From Tenacibaculum agarivorans (lineage in GTDB: Bacteria > Bacteroidota > Bacteroidia > Flavobacteriales > Flavobacteriaceae): DNA of 64,000 nucleotides. Below the pieces are notes generated by a model that saw nothing but the letters and a program-made list of their open reading frames with translations, did no database searches and was not told where the DNA came from. Of this stretch, positions 44,302-53,169 are shown piece after piece; within the stretch, counting starts at the first letter, position 1; the number at the start of each line of letters is the position of its first letter. The DNA lies in assembly GCF_001936575.1 (NCBI RefSeq), contig NZ_MSMP01000017.1, forward strand, positions 47,425-111,424, written 5' to 3'. The translations under genes and the position numbers were made by a program.

Positions 44302-45756
44302 ATGAGTCAAGAGATAATACATTACAAAGGATATATAAATGGTGAATGGATAAATGAAACAACCAGAGAAATACTAGAAGTTCAAAACCCAGCGAATGAT
44401 GAAGTATTTGCCACCGTAACTGTAAATACAACAGAAGACGTAAAATATGCTTTAGAAACTTCAGAAAAAGCACAGTTAAGTTGGCAATTATTACCAGCGC
44501 AAACAAGAGCAAATTATATTTTTTCTATAGCGGAAAAACTAAAATTAGAAAGAGAACACTTTGCTAAACTATTGGTTTTAGAACAAGGAAAAACTTATAT
44601 GGAAGCCCTTGGAGAAGTAGATGATACGGTACGTTACCTAACCTATTCTGCTGAAGCCGCTAGAAGAATACAAGGAGCAATTTTTCCATCTGATTTACCC
44701 AATGAACATTTAGCAATTCATAAAGTACCTTTTGGAGTTACAGTAGGATTATGTGCATTTAATTACCCATTAGCTTTAATAGGAAGAAAAGTAGGACCAG
44801 CATTGGTAACAGGTAATACTATGATTATTAAGCCTCATGAATTAACACCGGTTACAGCTGCTGAGTTCTGTAGACTAGTAGATGATGCTGGATTACCTAA
44901 AGGTGTAATCAATTTAATTACAACAAAAGATGTACAAACAGCTTCTTTATTGGTAGAAAGTCCCATTACTAAATTAATTAGTTTAACAGGAAGTACTCGC
45001 GCAGGAAGGGCAGTATATAAAGCAGCATCAAATAATATTTCAGGATTGATTTTAGAATTAGGAGGTAAAGCTCCTTTTATTGTTTGTGATGACGCTGACA
45101 TTGACAAAGCTGTAGAGGCGGCTGTTATTTCTAGATACGCAAATTGCGGTCAGGTTTGTATTTGTAATGAAATAGTAATGGTTGATGAAAAAATAGCTGA
45201 CGAATTTACAGAGAAACTTATAAAAAGAGTACAGCAGATTAAGGTTGGAAATCCTTTTGATACGAATATGAATATGGGACCGAATGTAAGCAGTTTAGGT
45301 TTAGCAAGGGTAGATGAATTAGTAAAACAAGACATAGAAGAAGGAGCAGAATTAATACTAGGAGGAGGAAGACCTTCAGGTGTTTTTTTTGAAAAAGGAA
45401 ACTGGTATGAACCTACTATTTTAACGAATGTAAAAAATGGTCAAGCAACAACAAAACACGAGTTATTCGCTCCGGTTTTACCTATTATGAAGGTTTCAGG
45501 ATTTGAAGAAGCTATGTCGTTTACCAATCAAAGAGAAGAAGGATTATCAGCATATTTGTATACTAATGATTATAAAAAGCATAGAAAAGCAATCGCAGAA
45601 ATGCAAGTAGGAACCATATTTATCAACCATCAAATTGTAGGTTATATTCAAGGGTATCATTCAGGTCATAAAACTTCAGGAATAGGAGGTGAAGATGGAA
45701 TTTATGGTATTGAAGGATATCTACAGAAAAAAACAATTTATTTAGACTATAATTAG
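44302..45756 (+). CDS. Aldehyde dehydrogenase of the CoA-transferase operon
   Basis: 484 residues, same AldA-like subfamily and same length as the AHG dehydrogenase at 27340-28794. Motifs: [42 protein letters not shown], Glu in LELGGKAPF, catalytic Cys286 in CGQVCICNE. It would oxidise an aldehyde, possibly the product of a retro-aldol or hydratase step in this operon. The shared architecture suggests duplication and a related hydroxy-aldehyde substrate (inference). Last gene of the operon; only a weak hairpin (45753-45774) without T-run follows. Confidence 0.9.
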   Translation: MSQEIIHYKGYINGEWINETTREILEVQNPANDEVFATVTVNTTEDVKYALETSEKAQLSWQLLPAQTRANYIFSIAEKLKLEREHFAKLLVLEQGKTYMEALGEVDDTVRYLTYSAEAARRIQGAIFPSDLPNEHLAIHKVPFGVTVGLCAFNYPLALIGRKVGPALVTGNTMIIKPHELTPVTAAEFCRLVDDAGLPKGVINLITTKDVQTASLLVESPITKLISLTGSTRAGRAVYKAASNNISGLILELGGKAPFIVCDDADIDKAVEAAVISRYANCGQVCICNEIVMVDEKIADEFTEKLIKRVQQIKVGNPFDTNMNMGPNVSSLGLARVDELVKQDIEEGAELILGGGRPSGVFFEKGNWYEPTILTNVKNGQATTKHELFAPVLPIMKVSGFEEAMSFTNQREEGLSAYLYTNDYKKHRKAIAEMQVGTIFINHQIVGYIQGYHSGHKTSGIGGEDGIYGIEGYLQKKTIYLDYN

Positions 45757-45875
45757 TAGTTTTTAGTCTACTAAAAATTTACATCAAATTTTATATTTAT
45801 CTAAAACAAGAGGTTGATAAAATAGAGATATGTTAATTTTAAGGTGTAGATTTTTCTTAAAAAGGTTAAAATTAA

Positions 45876-45895
45876 ATAGAAAAAAACTTTACAAA
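45876..45895 (+). promoter_or_regulatory. Operator-like repeat upstream of the GH16 gene
   Basis: ATAGAAAAA-AA-CTTTACAAA, a weaker first half and a good second half of the shared element, 11-bp period. A second conserved element TTTTAGTTTATTGCA starts 49 bp after the start of the CTTTACAAA half (45936-45950), exactly as upstream of the second GH50 gene. Confidence 0.5.
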
Positions 45896-45935
45896 GCAAT
45901 GAAAGGCCTTACAAAACCTTACTGTTTTCAGCTAG

Positions 45936-45950
45936 TTTTAGTTTATTGCA
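45936..45950 (+). promoter_or_regulatory. Second conserved upstream element (GH16)
   Basis: TTTTAGTTTATTGCA, identical to 47458-47472 and at identical distance from the operator-like repeat. Its TTG could be a -33 element for a promoter ending near AATTTTTG at ~45969-45976. Confidence 0.5.
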
Positions 45951-46024
45951 TTATACAATATAGTGCTCAATTTTTGAGTTACACAAACAAATAATCCAAA
46001 TAAACAATTCTAAAGTATAGATGT

Positions 46025-47293
46025 ATGTTTAGTAGAAAATTAAAAAATGCAGTAAAATTAACACTACCGTTACTAGTATTACAAGTATTGGTAAGTTGTG
46101 GAGGTTCTGATTCAAATGATGCTCCAAAAACAGATAATTCACCTGTAGCGCAAGATGACGTGTTAATAGTGGAAGAAAATAGTAAAGCAGGAACATCTAA
46201 TCAAGTCAATGTAGCAGATAACGATGAGATTGGAGCAGATGGAGGTGATAGTGATAATTATGAAATTGCTACTCAACCAACAAGCGGAACAGTAAGTGAA
46301 GTTAGTGATGGTGTGTTTGAATACGTGCCAAATATGGAATTCTTCGGTACAGATTCATTTACGTATAAAATCATCGATTCAGATGGCGATTCAGATACAG
46401 CTAAAGTAACCGTAACCGTAAATAAAGTTGTACCTACTGCAGATGATTTTAATAATATTGATCCAGATTTACCTTCTTTTACTTCTATAAGTAACACAAC
46501 ACCTAGTGATAAAAAATGGGTAAAGTTAGAGTCAATGTCAGATGAGTTTGATGCATGGGATGATACCAAATGGTTTAAATCAACTTGGAATTATGGAGTA
46601 CCAGTATATATGTCTGCATCTTCTGATAACTCTGGAGTTTCTGATGGGAAATTATGGATCAAAGCTACATTAAATGAAAGTAATCCCGAGAACCGTTGGT
46701 TTCAGACTGCTAGAATCCATTCTAAAGCAGAAACAAAATATCCAATGTATACAGAAGCAAGAATAAGAACTGCACATATTTCTGCATACAACACGTATTG
46801 GTTGAATAATGGGGATATTGAAAATAGAGATGAGATTGATATTATTGAGAATAATTCAAAACCATCTTGTGGCTGTCAACCAGATTTTCCAAATCAAATG
46901 AATGCTCAATATTTTCAAGCAGATGAAAATAAAGTACCTCAAACCATCAGGAATAAAGGAAATTTTTTAAGGTCAAATCTGTCAGATGCAAACCCTTTAA
47001 AGAATGTAGGTTGGAATGAAGATTATCATACATATGGTGTGTGGTGGAAAGATTCAAAAAATATACAATTCTATTTAGATGGAGAGCCAGCAGGAAGTGT
47101 TGTTGTTGGAGAGCATAATGATGGAAAAACGTATGATAGAGAATTCACTCGAGAGTTAGAAATTATTTTCGATTTATGGACAAGTAATGATGATTGGTTA
47201 GGAGGACTTCCTCCAAAAAGTGACTTAGGAGATAACACCATAAATACGATGAAAGTTGATTGGGTTAGAACCTGGAAATTGGAGGATAAATAA
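46025..47293 (+). CDS. GH16 agarase/porphyranase-like lipoprotein with cadherin-like domain (copy 1)
   Basis: 422 residues. Lipobox VLVSC with Cys25. A tandem-95/cadherin-like Ig domain (~38-136: PVAQDDVLIVEENS, PNMEFFGTDSFTYKIIDSDGDSDTAKVTV) precedes a GH16 jelly roll (~160-422). Catalytic residues lie in RDEIDIIENN: Glu270, Asp272, Glu275. It hydrolyses beta-1,4 bonds inside agar-type galactans; agarase versus porphyranase cannot be decided from motif alone. The sequence CGCQPDFPNQ following the catalytic strand is unlike typical agarases. Monocistronic: own upstream elements and a strong terminator. Confidence 0.88.
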   Translation: MFSRKLKNAVKLTLPLLVLQVLVSCGGSDSNDAPKTDNSPVAQDDVLIVEENSKAGTSNQVNVADNDEIGADGGDSDNYEIATQPTSGTVSEVSDGVFEYVPNMEFFGTDSFTYKIIDSDGDSDTAKVTVTVNKVVPTADDFNNIDPDLPSFTSISNTTPSDKKWVKLESMSDEFDAWDDTKWFKSTWNYGVPVYMSASSDNSGVSDGKLWIKATLNESNPENRWFQTARIHSKAETKYPMYTEARIRTAHISAYNTYWLNNGDIENRDEIDIIENNSKPSCGCQPDFPNQMNAQYFQADENKVPQTIRNKGNFLRSNLSDANPLKNVGWNEDYHTYGVWWKDSKNIQFYLDGEPAGSVVVGEHNDGKTYDREFTRELEIIFDLWTSNDDWLGGLPPKSDLGDNTINTMKVDWVRTWKLEDK

Positions 47294-47324
47294 AAATTAT
47301 CTTCTCCTGAAATAATATTTTTAG

Positions 47325-47366
47325 CACATCATTTTTTTATTTTTTAAAAAGATGATGTGTTTTTTT
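47325..47366 (+). terminator. Terminator of the first GH16 gene
   Basis: CACATCAT with following T-run pairs with AAAAAGATGATGTG (one G-U pair), loop about 7 nt, then seven T. It lies 32 bp past the stop. Confidence 0.88.
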
Positions 47367-47397
47367 GTGCAAATTCATAAAAAAAAGCAAAAATTAA

Positions 47398-47417
47398 ATT
47401 GAAAAAAACTTTACAAA
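47398..47417 (+). promoter_or_regulatory. Operator-like repeat upstream of the second GH50 gene
   Basis: ATTGAAAAA-AA-CTTTACAAA; same form as 45876-45895. Confidence 0.5.
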
Positions 47418-47457
47418 CGTCTTAAAGCCTTAATTACAAGCCTTCTTTATCAATAGA

Positions 47458-47472
47458 TTTTAGTTTATTGCA
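47458..47472 (+). promoter_or_regulatory. Second conserved upstream element (GH50)
   Basis: TTTTAGTTTATTGCA, identical to 45936-45950, starting 49 bp after the start of the CTTTACAAA half. A TATAAT lies ~19 bp further downstream (near 47491), consistent with a promoter. Confidence 0.5.
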
Positions 47473-47563
47473 TGTGAATCAAATTAACATATAATCAAAA
47501 TTAAGTGTCAATAATTGAGAATAATCGTTTTTCGAAGACACTTTTTTTAGAAAATGAAATAAC

Positions 47564-49903
47564 ATGACAGCTAAAATTTTGTATAAAGTATTTTTCTTAG
47601 TACTACTTACAACATTTTTTTCTTGTAAAGAGAAAAAAGAAAATCAATCAACCGCAAAAAAAATATGGAATTATAAATCTGAAATTATAATCAATAATTT
47701 CGAAAATGATTCAATAGATAATTTTGAAAATATAAAATCTAAACACGAATTTGTTACTACAACTGAAGGTAATAAAACCCTAAAAGTTGCTTTTGAAAAA
47801 GATAATAAAATTAGTGGGATACTTTTTGAAGCTAAACAACCATGGGAATTAGATAAGAATAAGAAATACTGTTTAGTTTTTGATGCTAAAAGTGAAGGTA
47901 ATCATTCTTCATTCTTAAATGTAGAAGTTAAAAATGATAAAGGACATACAACAAGAAGATTTGTAAGTATACATCCGAATGAATTCAATTCGTATTATTT
48001 CGAGCTAACTACACAGCAAGAAGATATAGATAGTGGATTAAGAGATACACCTAAAGCTTGGGATACTGATGCAATTCCTTTAAAAATAAGTGGCCTGTTA
48101 GGGAAAATAGATTTCTCTAAAGTGGCGTCAGTTAAGATTTACTCGAATAGTGGGTATAAAGATAAAACAGTAACACTTGATAATATTCGATTTGTAGAGA
48201 GTCCAGAAAGAGATCCAAACTTCTTAAAAGGTATTGTAGATAAATACGGTCAAAATGCTAAAATAGATTTTCCAATTAAAGTAAGTTCTGACGAAGAATT
48301 GAAGAAAATTGCTGATACAGAATTAAAGTCATTAGCAGAATACACATTAATGCCAGATAGAAGTCAGTATGGAGGTTGGAAAAATGGACCAAAATTAAAG
48401 GCTACAGGGTTTTTTAGAAAAGAAAAAGTAAATGGTAAATGGGCATTAGTAGATCCTGAAGGCTATATTTTCTTCTCAATAGGATTGGCTAATGTTAGAA
48501 TGGCAAATTCAACTACTTATACTGGAATAGATTACACGGATGAGAAAATTAAACATAGAGATCCTGAAGATGTAACTCCAGAAGATTCTAAAGGTATTGT
48601 AGCAGTGCCTAAAGAAATTATGAAAACAGGGCATGTTACCAATAAATTACGAAATGATATGTTTGTAGGCTTACCTGATATTGATGGACCTTTAGCGGAT
48701 CATTACAGCTATAGAAAAGAGTCTCATTTTGGACCTGTAGAACATGGACAAACGTTTAGCTTTTATAGCGCAAATTTAGAAAGACGTTATGGAGAACAAT
48801 ACCCAAAATCTTACATTGATAAGTGGTTAGAAGTTACAGAAAATAGAATGCGAAACTGGGGATTCACTTCGTTTGGTAACTGGATTGACCCTGCTTTTTA
48901 TCATAGGAATAAGTTACCATATTTTGCCAACGGATGGATTATTGGTGATTTTCAAAAAGTATATTCTGGTCTAGATTATTGGGGACCAATGCCTGATCCA
49001 TTTGACCCAGAATTTGAACGTAGAGCTAAAAAATCTATTGCAGTAGTAGCAGAAGAAGTAAAAAATAATCCTTGGTGTATTGGAGTTTTTATCGATAATG
49101 AAAGAAGTTGGGGAGCAACTAGCGCAAAAAAATATCATTATGGATTGGTATTGGATGGACTTTCAAAAGATATGACGAGTTATTTGAAAAGACATTCTAT
49201 GGAAATTCTAAGAAAAAAATATCCGACAATCCAAGCGTTAAATGCAGCATGGAAGACAGATATATCTTCATGGAAAGTATTAGAAAAAGGAATCAATTAC
49301 AAATCAAAAGAAGAATATTCAGAAGGAATGCTTGCAGATTTATCTGTGTTGTTAGAAGCGTTTGCAACTAAATATTTTCAAGTTATTCATGATGCATTAG
49401 CGAAAAAAATGCCAAATCATATGTATTTAGGTTGTCGTTTTGCGGTATGGGGTGTAACTCCAGAAGTAAGAAAATCAGCAGCTAAGTTTGTAGATGTATT
49501 TAGTTACAATTATTATAAAGAAGGAATTGGTAAAAAATATTGGCAATTTTTAGAAGAGGTAGACATGCCAACACTTATTGGTGAGTACCACATTGGAGCT
49601 CCTGATTCAGGATTATTACATTCTGGTTTAGTGCATGCAACGGATCAAGATGATCGTGCTAGGATGTGGGAAGATTATGCAAATTCTGTTATTGATAACC
49701 CATATTTAGTTGGTTGTCACTGGTTCCAATACTTAGATTCTCCACTCACAGGTAGAGCCCATGATGGCGAAAACTACAATGTAGGTTTTGTTTCAGCAAC
49801 AGATATACCTTATCCACCGATGATCAAGAAAGCTAAGGAAATAAACTCAGGTTTGTACACGAGAAGATTTGGTAGTGCAGATCAATATAAAGAAAATAAA
49901 TAA
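47564..49903 (+). CDS. GH50 beta-agarase-like lipoprotein (second copy)
   Basis: 779 residues. Lipobox TFFSC with Cys21. N-terminal jelly roll (~40-215), then the GH50 barrel: GKWALVDPEGYIFFSIGLANVR, acid/base Glu513 in CIGVFIDNERSWG, nucleophile Glu674 in TLIGEYHIGA, HWFQYLDSPLTGRAHDGENYNVGF. It is 65 residues longer than the paralogue at 34355-36499, mainly an insertion near residues 320-390 (TYTGIDYTDEKIKHRD). The ARG in NERSWG replaces the LEU of the other copy. It likely cleaves agarose or a hybrid agar/porphyran. First gene of a polycistronic unit; its last base is the first of the next ATG. Confidence 0.9.
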   Translation: MTAKILYKVFFLVLLTTFFSCKEKKENQSTAKKIWNYKSEIIINNFENDSIDNFENIKSKHEFVTTTEGNKTLKVAFEKDNKISGILFEAKQPWELDKNKKYCLVFDAKSEGNHSSFLNVEVKNDKGHTTRRFVSIHPNEFNSYYFELTTQQEDIDSGLRDTPKAWDTDAIPLKISGLLGKIDFSKVASVKIYSNSGYKDKTVTLDNIRFVESPERDPNFLKGIVDKYGQNAKIDFPIKVSSDEELKKIADTELKSLAEYTLMPDRSQYGGWKNGPKLKATGFFRKEKVNGKWALVDPEGYIFFSIGLANVRMANSTTYTGIDYTDEKIKHRDPEDVTPEDSKGIVAVPKEIMKTGHVTNKLRNDMFVGLPDIDGPLADHYSYRKESHFGPVEHGQTFSFYSANLERRYGEQYPKSYIDKWLEVTENRMRNWGFTSFGNWIDPAFYHRNKLPYFANGWIIGDFQKVYSGLDYWGPMPDPFDPEFERRAKKSIAVVAEEVKNNPWCIGVFIDNERSWGATSAKKYHYGLVLDGLSKDMTSYLKRHSMEILRKKYPTIQALNAAWKTDISSWKVLEKGINYKSKEEYSEGMLADLSVLLEAFATKYFQVIHDALAKKMPNHMYLGCRFAVWGVTPEVRKSAAKFVDVFSYNYYKEGIGKKYWQFLEEVDMPTLIGEYHIGAPDSGLLHSGLVHATDQDDRARMWEDYANSVIDNPYLVGCHWFQYLDSPLTGRAHDGENYNVGFVSATDIPYPPMIKKAKEINSGLYTRRFGSADQYKENK

Positions 49904-51762
49904 TGACAATAAAAAAATATTTTTCAATAAAAAAATTAAGCATATTATTTACAATATGCTTAATTTTTTCTGCCAAAGCACAGGAAAACCTGCTAAAGTT
50001 ACCAGATTATATTGCCCCAAAAGATCGAATAGCTTTTGCACTGTACACCATTCATGAAAATACATTAAAGCTTACCGCTCAATTTTATCCGATAGAGAAT
50101 GTAGAGCCTTTTGAAGCTAGTTTAGAGGTTTTTATGAATAATGAATGGAAAAAAATAGCCGAAACCAGAATTATATATCCTGGATATACAGCTCCATTTA
50201 GAGTAGAAAATTGGAATGATACCAAAGAGGTGAAGTATAGAGTTAATCATAATAATACGGCTTTTTACGAAGGAATTTTAAGGAAAAATCCTGTAGATAA
50301 AGAAGAGTTTGTAATGGCAGCATTCACTTGTAATTCTATTTATCCTGGTCATGGAGGCGATATTTCAAGAGAAGATATTGTATCGAATGTAAAAAAGATA
50401 AAACCAGATTTATTGTTTTTTTCTGGAGATCAAGTATATGATCATAGTCAACATTATTTGTACTGGCTAAAATTTGGGAAAGATTTTGAAGAAATTATTA
50501 GAAATACACCGACGATTACCATTCCAGATGATCACGATATTGGTCAAGGAAATCTTTGGGGACAAGGCGGAAAAAAAGCAAAATCGAGAAGAGGAAAATC
50601 TGGCGGGTATTATATGCCAATTTCATACATACAAGAAGTTGAAAGGGCACAAACGAGCCATTTACCAGATCCTTATGATGCAACACCTATAGAAAGAGGT
50701 ATTGGTGTTTATTATACTGATTTAAAATGGGGAGGTATGAGTTTTGCTATTTTAGAGGATAGAAAATTTAAATCGGGAATTGATGTATTAGCTGAAAAAA
50801 TTACAGATGTTTTTCCGAATGGTTCTTATGAAGCTATTTTTAATCCCAATGTAGATACAAAAAGAATGGATATTGAGGGATTAAAATTATTAGGTGATAG
50901 ACAGCTAAAGTTCTTAGAAGATTGGACTACAGATTGGGAAGATGCCAGTATGAAAACAGTATTATCTCAAACCATTTTTTCACAAGTAAATAACTACTCT
51001 GGAAAGCATGATAGAGAATTACTAGCAGATTTCGATACAAATGCCTGGCCTCAAACAGGAAGAGATAAGGCACTATCTGTGATTCGAAAAAGTTTTTCTG
51101 TAATGGTAGCAGGAGATCAACATCTAGGTAGTGTTGTAAAGCATGGAATTGATGATTTTGGTGATGCTGGTTATTCGTTTTGTACACCCGCAATAGCCAA
51201 TTTTTGGTTACGTTGGTGGGATCCTAAAAAGCCAGGACTAAATCAAGAAAAAAACAGTCCTAAATATACTGGTGATTTTTTAGATGGCTTTCAAAATAAA
51301 ATGACGGTAAAAGCTGTAGGCAACCCAACACTACCTCAAATAAAAGAAGGAGGTAAATTATCTACAAGAGCAGCAGGATATGGAATTGTACGTTACAATA
51401 AAAAAACAAGAGACATTACCTTCGATTGTTGGGGGAGAAATGTGAATATTACAGATCCAAAGAGCAAGCAATATCCTGGGTGGCCGATTACAATCAACCA
51501 AAAAGACAATTTTACCATTAAAAAAGGATATGAACTTCCTAAGCTAAAGATTTCTAAACCTAATCAAGTAGTTACAGTTCGAAATGCTACTAACGGTGAA
51601 CTGATATCATCGCTAAGAATTAATGGTACAAAATATCAAGCTAAAGTTTTACAAGAAGGAAGCTATACTATTTCTGTTGGAGAGGGGACGAATATAGTTG
51701 AACTTAAAAATGTTACCGCTAAAAAAAGGAATAGAAAGGTGAAAGAAGTTTACATAAAATAA
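49903..51762 (+). CDS. Secreted PhoD-like metallophosphoesterase in the polysaccharide locus
   Basis: 619 residues. Signal peptide ~1-26 (LSILFTICLIFSAKAQ). An N-terminal beta domain (~30-130) leads to a PhoD-type metallophosphatase core: CNSIYPGHGGDIS, LLFFSGDQVYDH, TITIPDDHDIGQGN with DDHD as metal ligands, VMVAGDQHLGSV. A beta-rich C-terminal tail ends in basic residues. PhoD enzymes hydrolyse phosphate di- or monoesters. In this place between a GH50 and an S1 sulfatase its substrate may instead be an esterified sugar of the alga (inference). Overlaps the GH50 stop by 1 bp, so translation is coupled. Confidence 0.82.
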   Translation: MTIKKYFSIKKLSILFTICLIFSAKAQENLLKLPDYIAPKDRIAFALYTIHENTLKLTAQFYPIENVEPFEASLEVFMNNEWKKIAETRIIYPGYTAPFRVENWNDTKEVKYRVNHNNTAFYEGILRKNPVDKEEFVMAAFTCNSIYPGHGGDISREDIVSNVKKIKPDLLFFSGDQVYDHSQHYLYWLKFGKDFEEIIRNTPTITIPDDHDIGQGNLWGQGGKKAKSRRGKSGGYYMPISYIQEVERAQTSHLPDPYDATPIERGIGVYYTDLKWGGMSFAILEDRKFKSGIDVLAEKITDVFPNGSYEAIFNPNVDTKRMDIEGLKLLGDRQLKFLEDWTTDWEDASMKTVLSQTIFSQVNNYSGKHDRELLADFDTNAWPQTGRDKALSVIRKSFSVMVAGDQHLGSVVKHGIDDFGDAGYSFCTPAIANFWLRWWDPKKPGLNQEKNSPKYTGDFLDGFQNKMTVKAVGNPTLPQIKEGGKLSTRAAGYGIVRYNKKTRDITFDCWGRNVNITDPKSKQYPGWPITINQKDNFTIKKGYELPKLKISKPNQVVTVRNATNGELISSLRINGTKYQAKVLQEGSYTISVGEGTNIVELKNVTAKKRNRKVKEVYIK

Positions 51763-51783
51763 AATTTTGAATAACAATTATAA

Positions 51784-53166
51784 ATGAGAAACATATATTT
51801 AGCAATATTACTTTTAATTGTTTTAAACTCTTACGCTCAAAAAAAACAACCAAATATAATCCTTATTGTATCTGATGATGCAGGTTATGCTGATTTTGGT
51901 TTTCAAGGTAGCAAAGCTTTTAAAACACCACATTTAGATAAACTAGCTGACCAAGGAATGAAATTCACACAAGCTTATGTAACCGCCGCTGTTTGTGGAC
52001 CATCGAGAGCCGGGCTTCTTACAGGTAAATACCAACAAAAATTTGGTTATGAAGAAAATAATGTACCAGGTTATATGGGGAATTCCGCATTAAAAGGAGA
52101 TGAAATGGGGTTGCCGTTAGAACAAGTAACTATGGGGGATTACATGAAAAATTTAGGGTATAAAACTGCTATCATAGGAAAATGGCATTTAGGTAATGCT
52201 GATCAGTACCATCCAACCAAAAGAGGATTTGACTTTTTTTATGGTTTTAGAGGAGGGGCAAGATCTTACTATGAGTTTAATGAGAGCAATCCAAATTATA
52301 GACAGGAAGATTATTTAGAACTTGGATTTAGAAACTTTAAAGAGGACTCCGTATACTTAACAGATGCTCTTGCAAACAAAACAGTAAAATTTATAGATGA
52401 AAATCATAAACAACCATTTTTTGTAGTTCTAGCATTCAATGCTGTTCATACCCCAATGGAAGCTGATAGAAAAGATTTGAAAGAGTTTCCAAATTTAAAA
52501 GGAAAGCGTAAAACTTTAGCAGCAATGACATTATCTATGGACAGAGCTTGCGGAAGGATTTTTAAAAAAATTGAAGAATTAAACATTAATGATAATACAA
52601 TAATAGTATTTATGAATGATAATGGAGGTCCATCAGATACTAATGGATCGCTTAATCACCCTTTAAGTGGAACTAAAGCAAACCATTTGGAAGGAGGAAT
52701 ACGTATACCTTTTGTAATGCGTTGGGATAAAAAAATTCCTTATAAATCGGTATACAATTATCCGGTAAGTACTATGGATTTATTACCTACTTTTTATTCA
52801 ATGGGAGGAGGAAATGTCAAGGATTTAAAAGATGTTGATGGTGTAAATTTAATACCATTTATTAAAGATAATAGGTTAGATAGACCACATCAAAAGTTGT
52901 TTTGGAAAAAAGAAAATAGAGGAGTTATTAGAGATGGAGATTGGAAATTATTACGTTACCCAGATCGTCCTGCTGAGCTATATAATTTAAAAGAAGATAT
53001 TTCAGAAGTAAATGATTTAGCTGCTAAATACCCTGAAAAAGTAAGAAAAATGTATAAAGAATTATTTAAATGGGAGCTTACTTTAAAAAGACCTTTATGG
53101 CAATTAAAAAGAGAGTATGAGGGTAAAGCAATGGAGCGTATGGATTCTTTTAGAAAGAAAAAATAA
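51784..53166 (+). CDS. S1-family sulfatase
   Basis: 460 residues. Signal peptide ~1-18 ([14 protein letters not shown]). [18 protein letters not shown] holds the metal-binding Asp pair; [13 protein letters not shown] carries Cys71, to be matured to formylglycine (CxPxR form, so an anaerobic-type or FGE maturation encoded elsewhere is needed). IGKWHLG and [10 protein letters not shown] complete the active site. It removes sulfate esters; with porphyran enzymes around, L-galactose-6-sulfate is a candidate substrate, but subfamily cannot be told by eye. Periplasmic. Confidence 0.92.
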   Translation: MRNIYLAILLLIVLNSYAQKKQPNIILIVSDDAGYADFGFQGSKAFKTPHLDKLADQGMKFTQAYVTAAVCGPSRAGLLTGKYQQKFGYEENNVPGYMGNSALKGDEMGLPLEQVTMGDYMKNLGYKTAIIGKWHLGNADQYHPTKRGFDFFYGFRGGARSYYEFNESNPNYRQEDYLELGFRNFKEDSVYLTDALANKTVKFIDENHKQPFFVVLAFNAVHTPMEADRKDLKEFPNLKGKRKTLAAMTLSMDRACGRIFKKIEELNINDNTIIVFMNDNGGPSDTNGSLNHPLSGTKANHLEGGIRIPFVMRWDKKIPYKSVYNYPVSTMDLLPTFYSMGGGNVKDLKDVDGVNLIPFIKDNRLDRPHQKLFWKKENRGVIRDGDWKLLRYPDRPAELYNLKEDISEVNDLAAKYPEKVRKMYKELFKWELTLKRPLWQLKREYEGKAMERMDSFRKKK

Positions 53167-53169
53167 AAA

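Noticed and set aside
44204..44512. Minus-strand 102-codon frame across the hydratase/ALDH junction
   Set aside because: Antisense shadow of two well-supported genes, Leu/Phe-rich composition typical of antisense AT-rich coding DNA.
45753..45774. Hairpin TTAGTAG / CTACTAA after the ALDH gene as terminator
   Set aside because: Only 7 A/T-rich pairs and no T-run; too weak to call.
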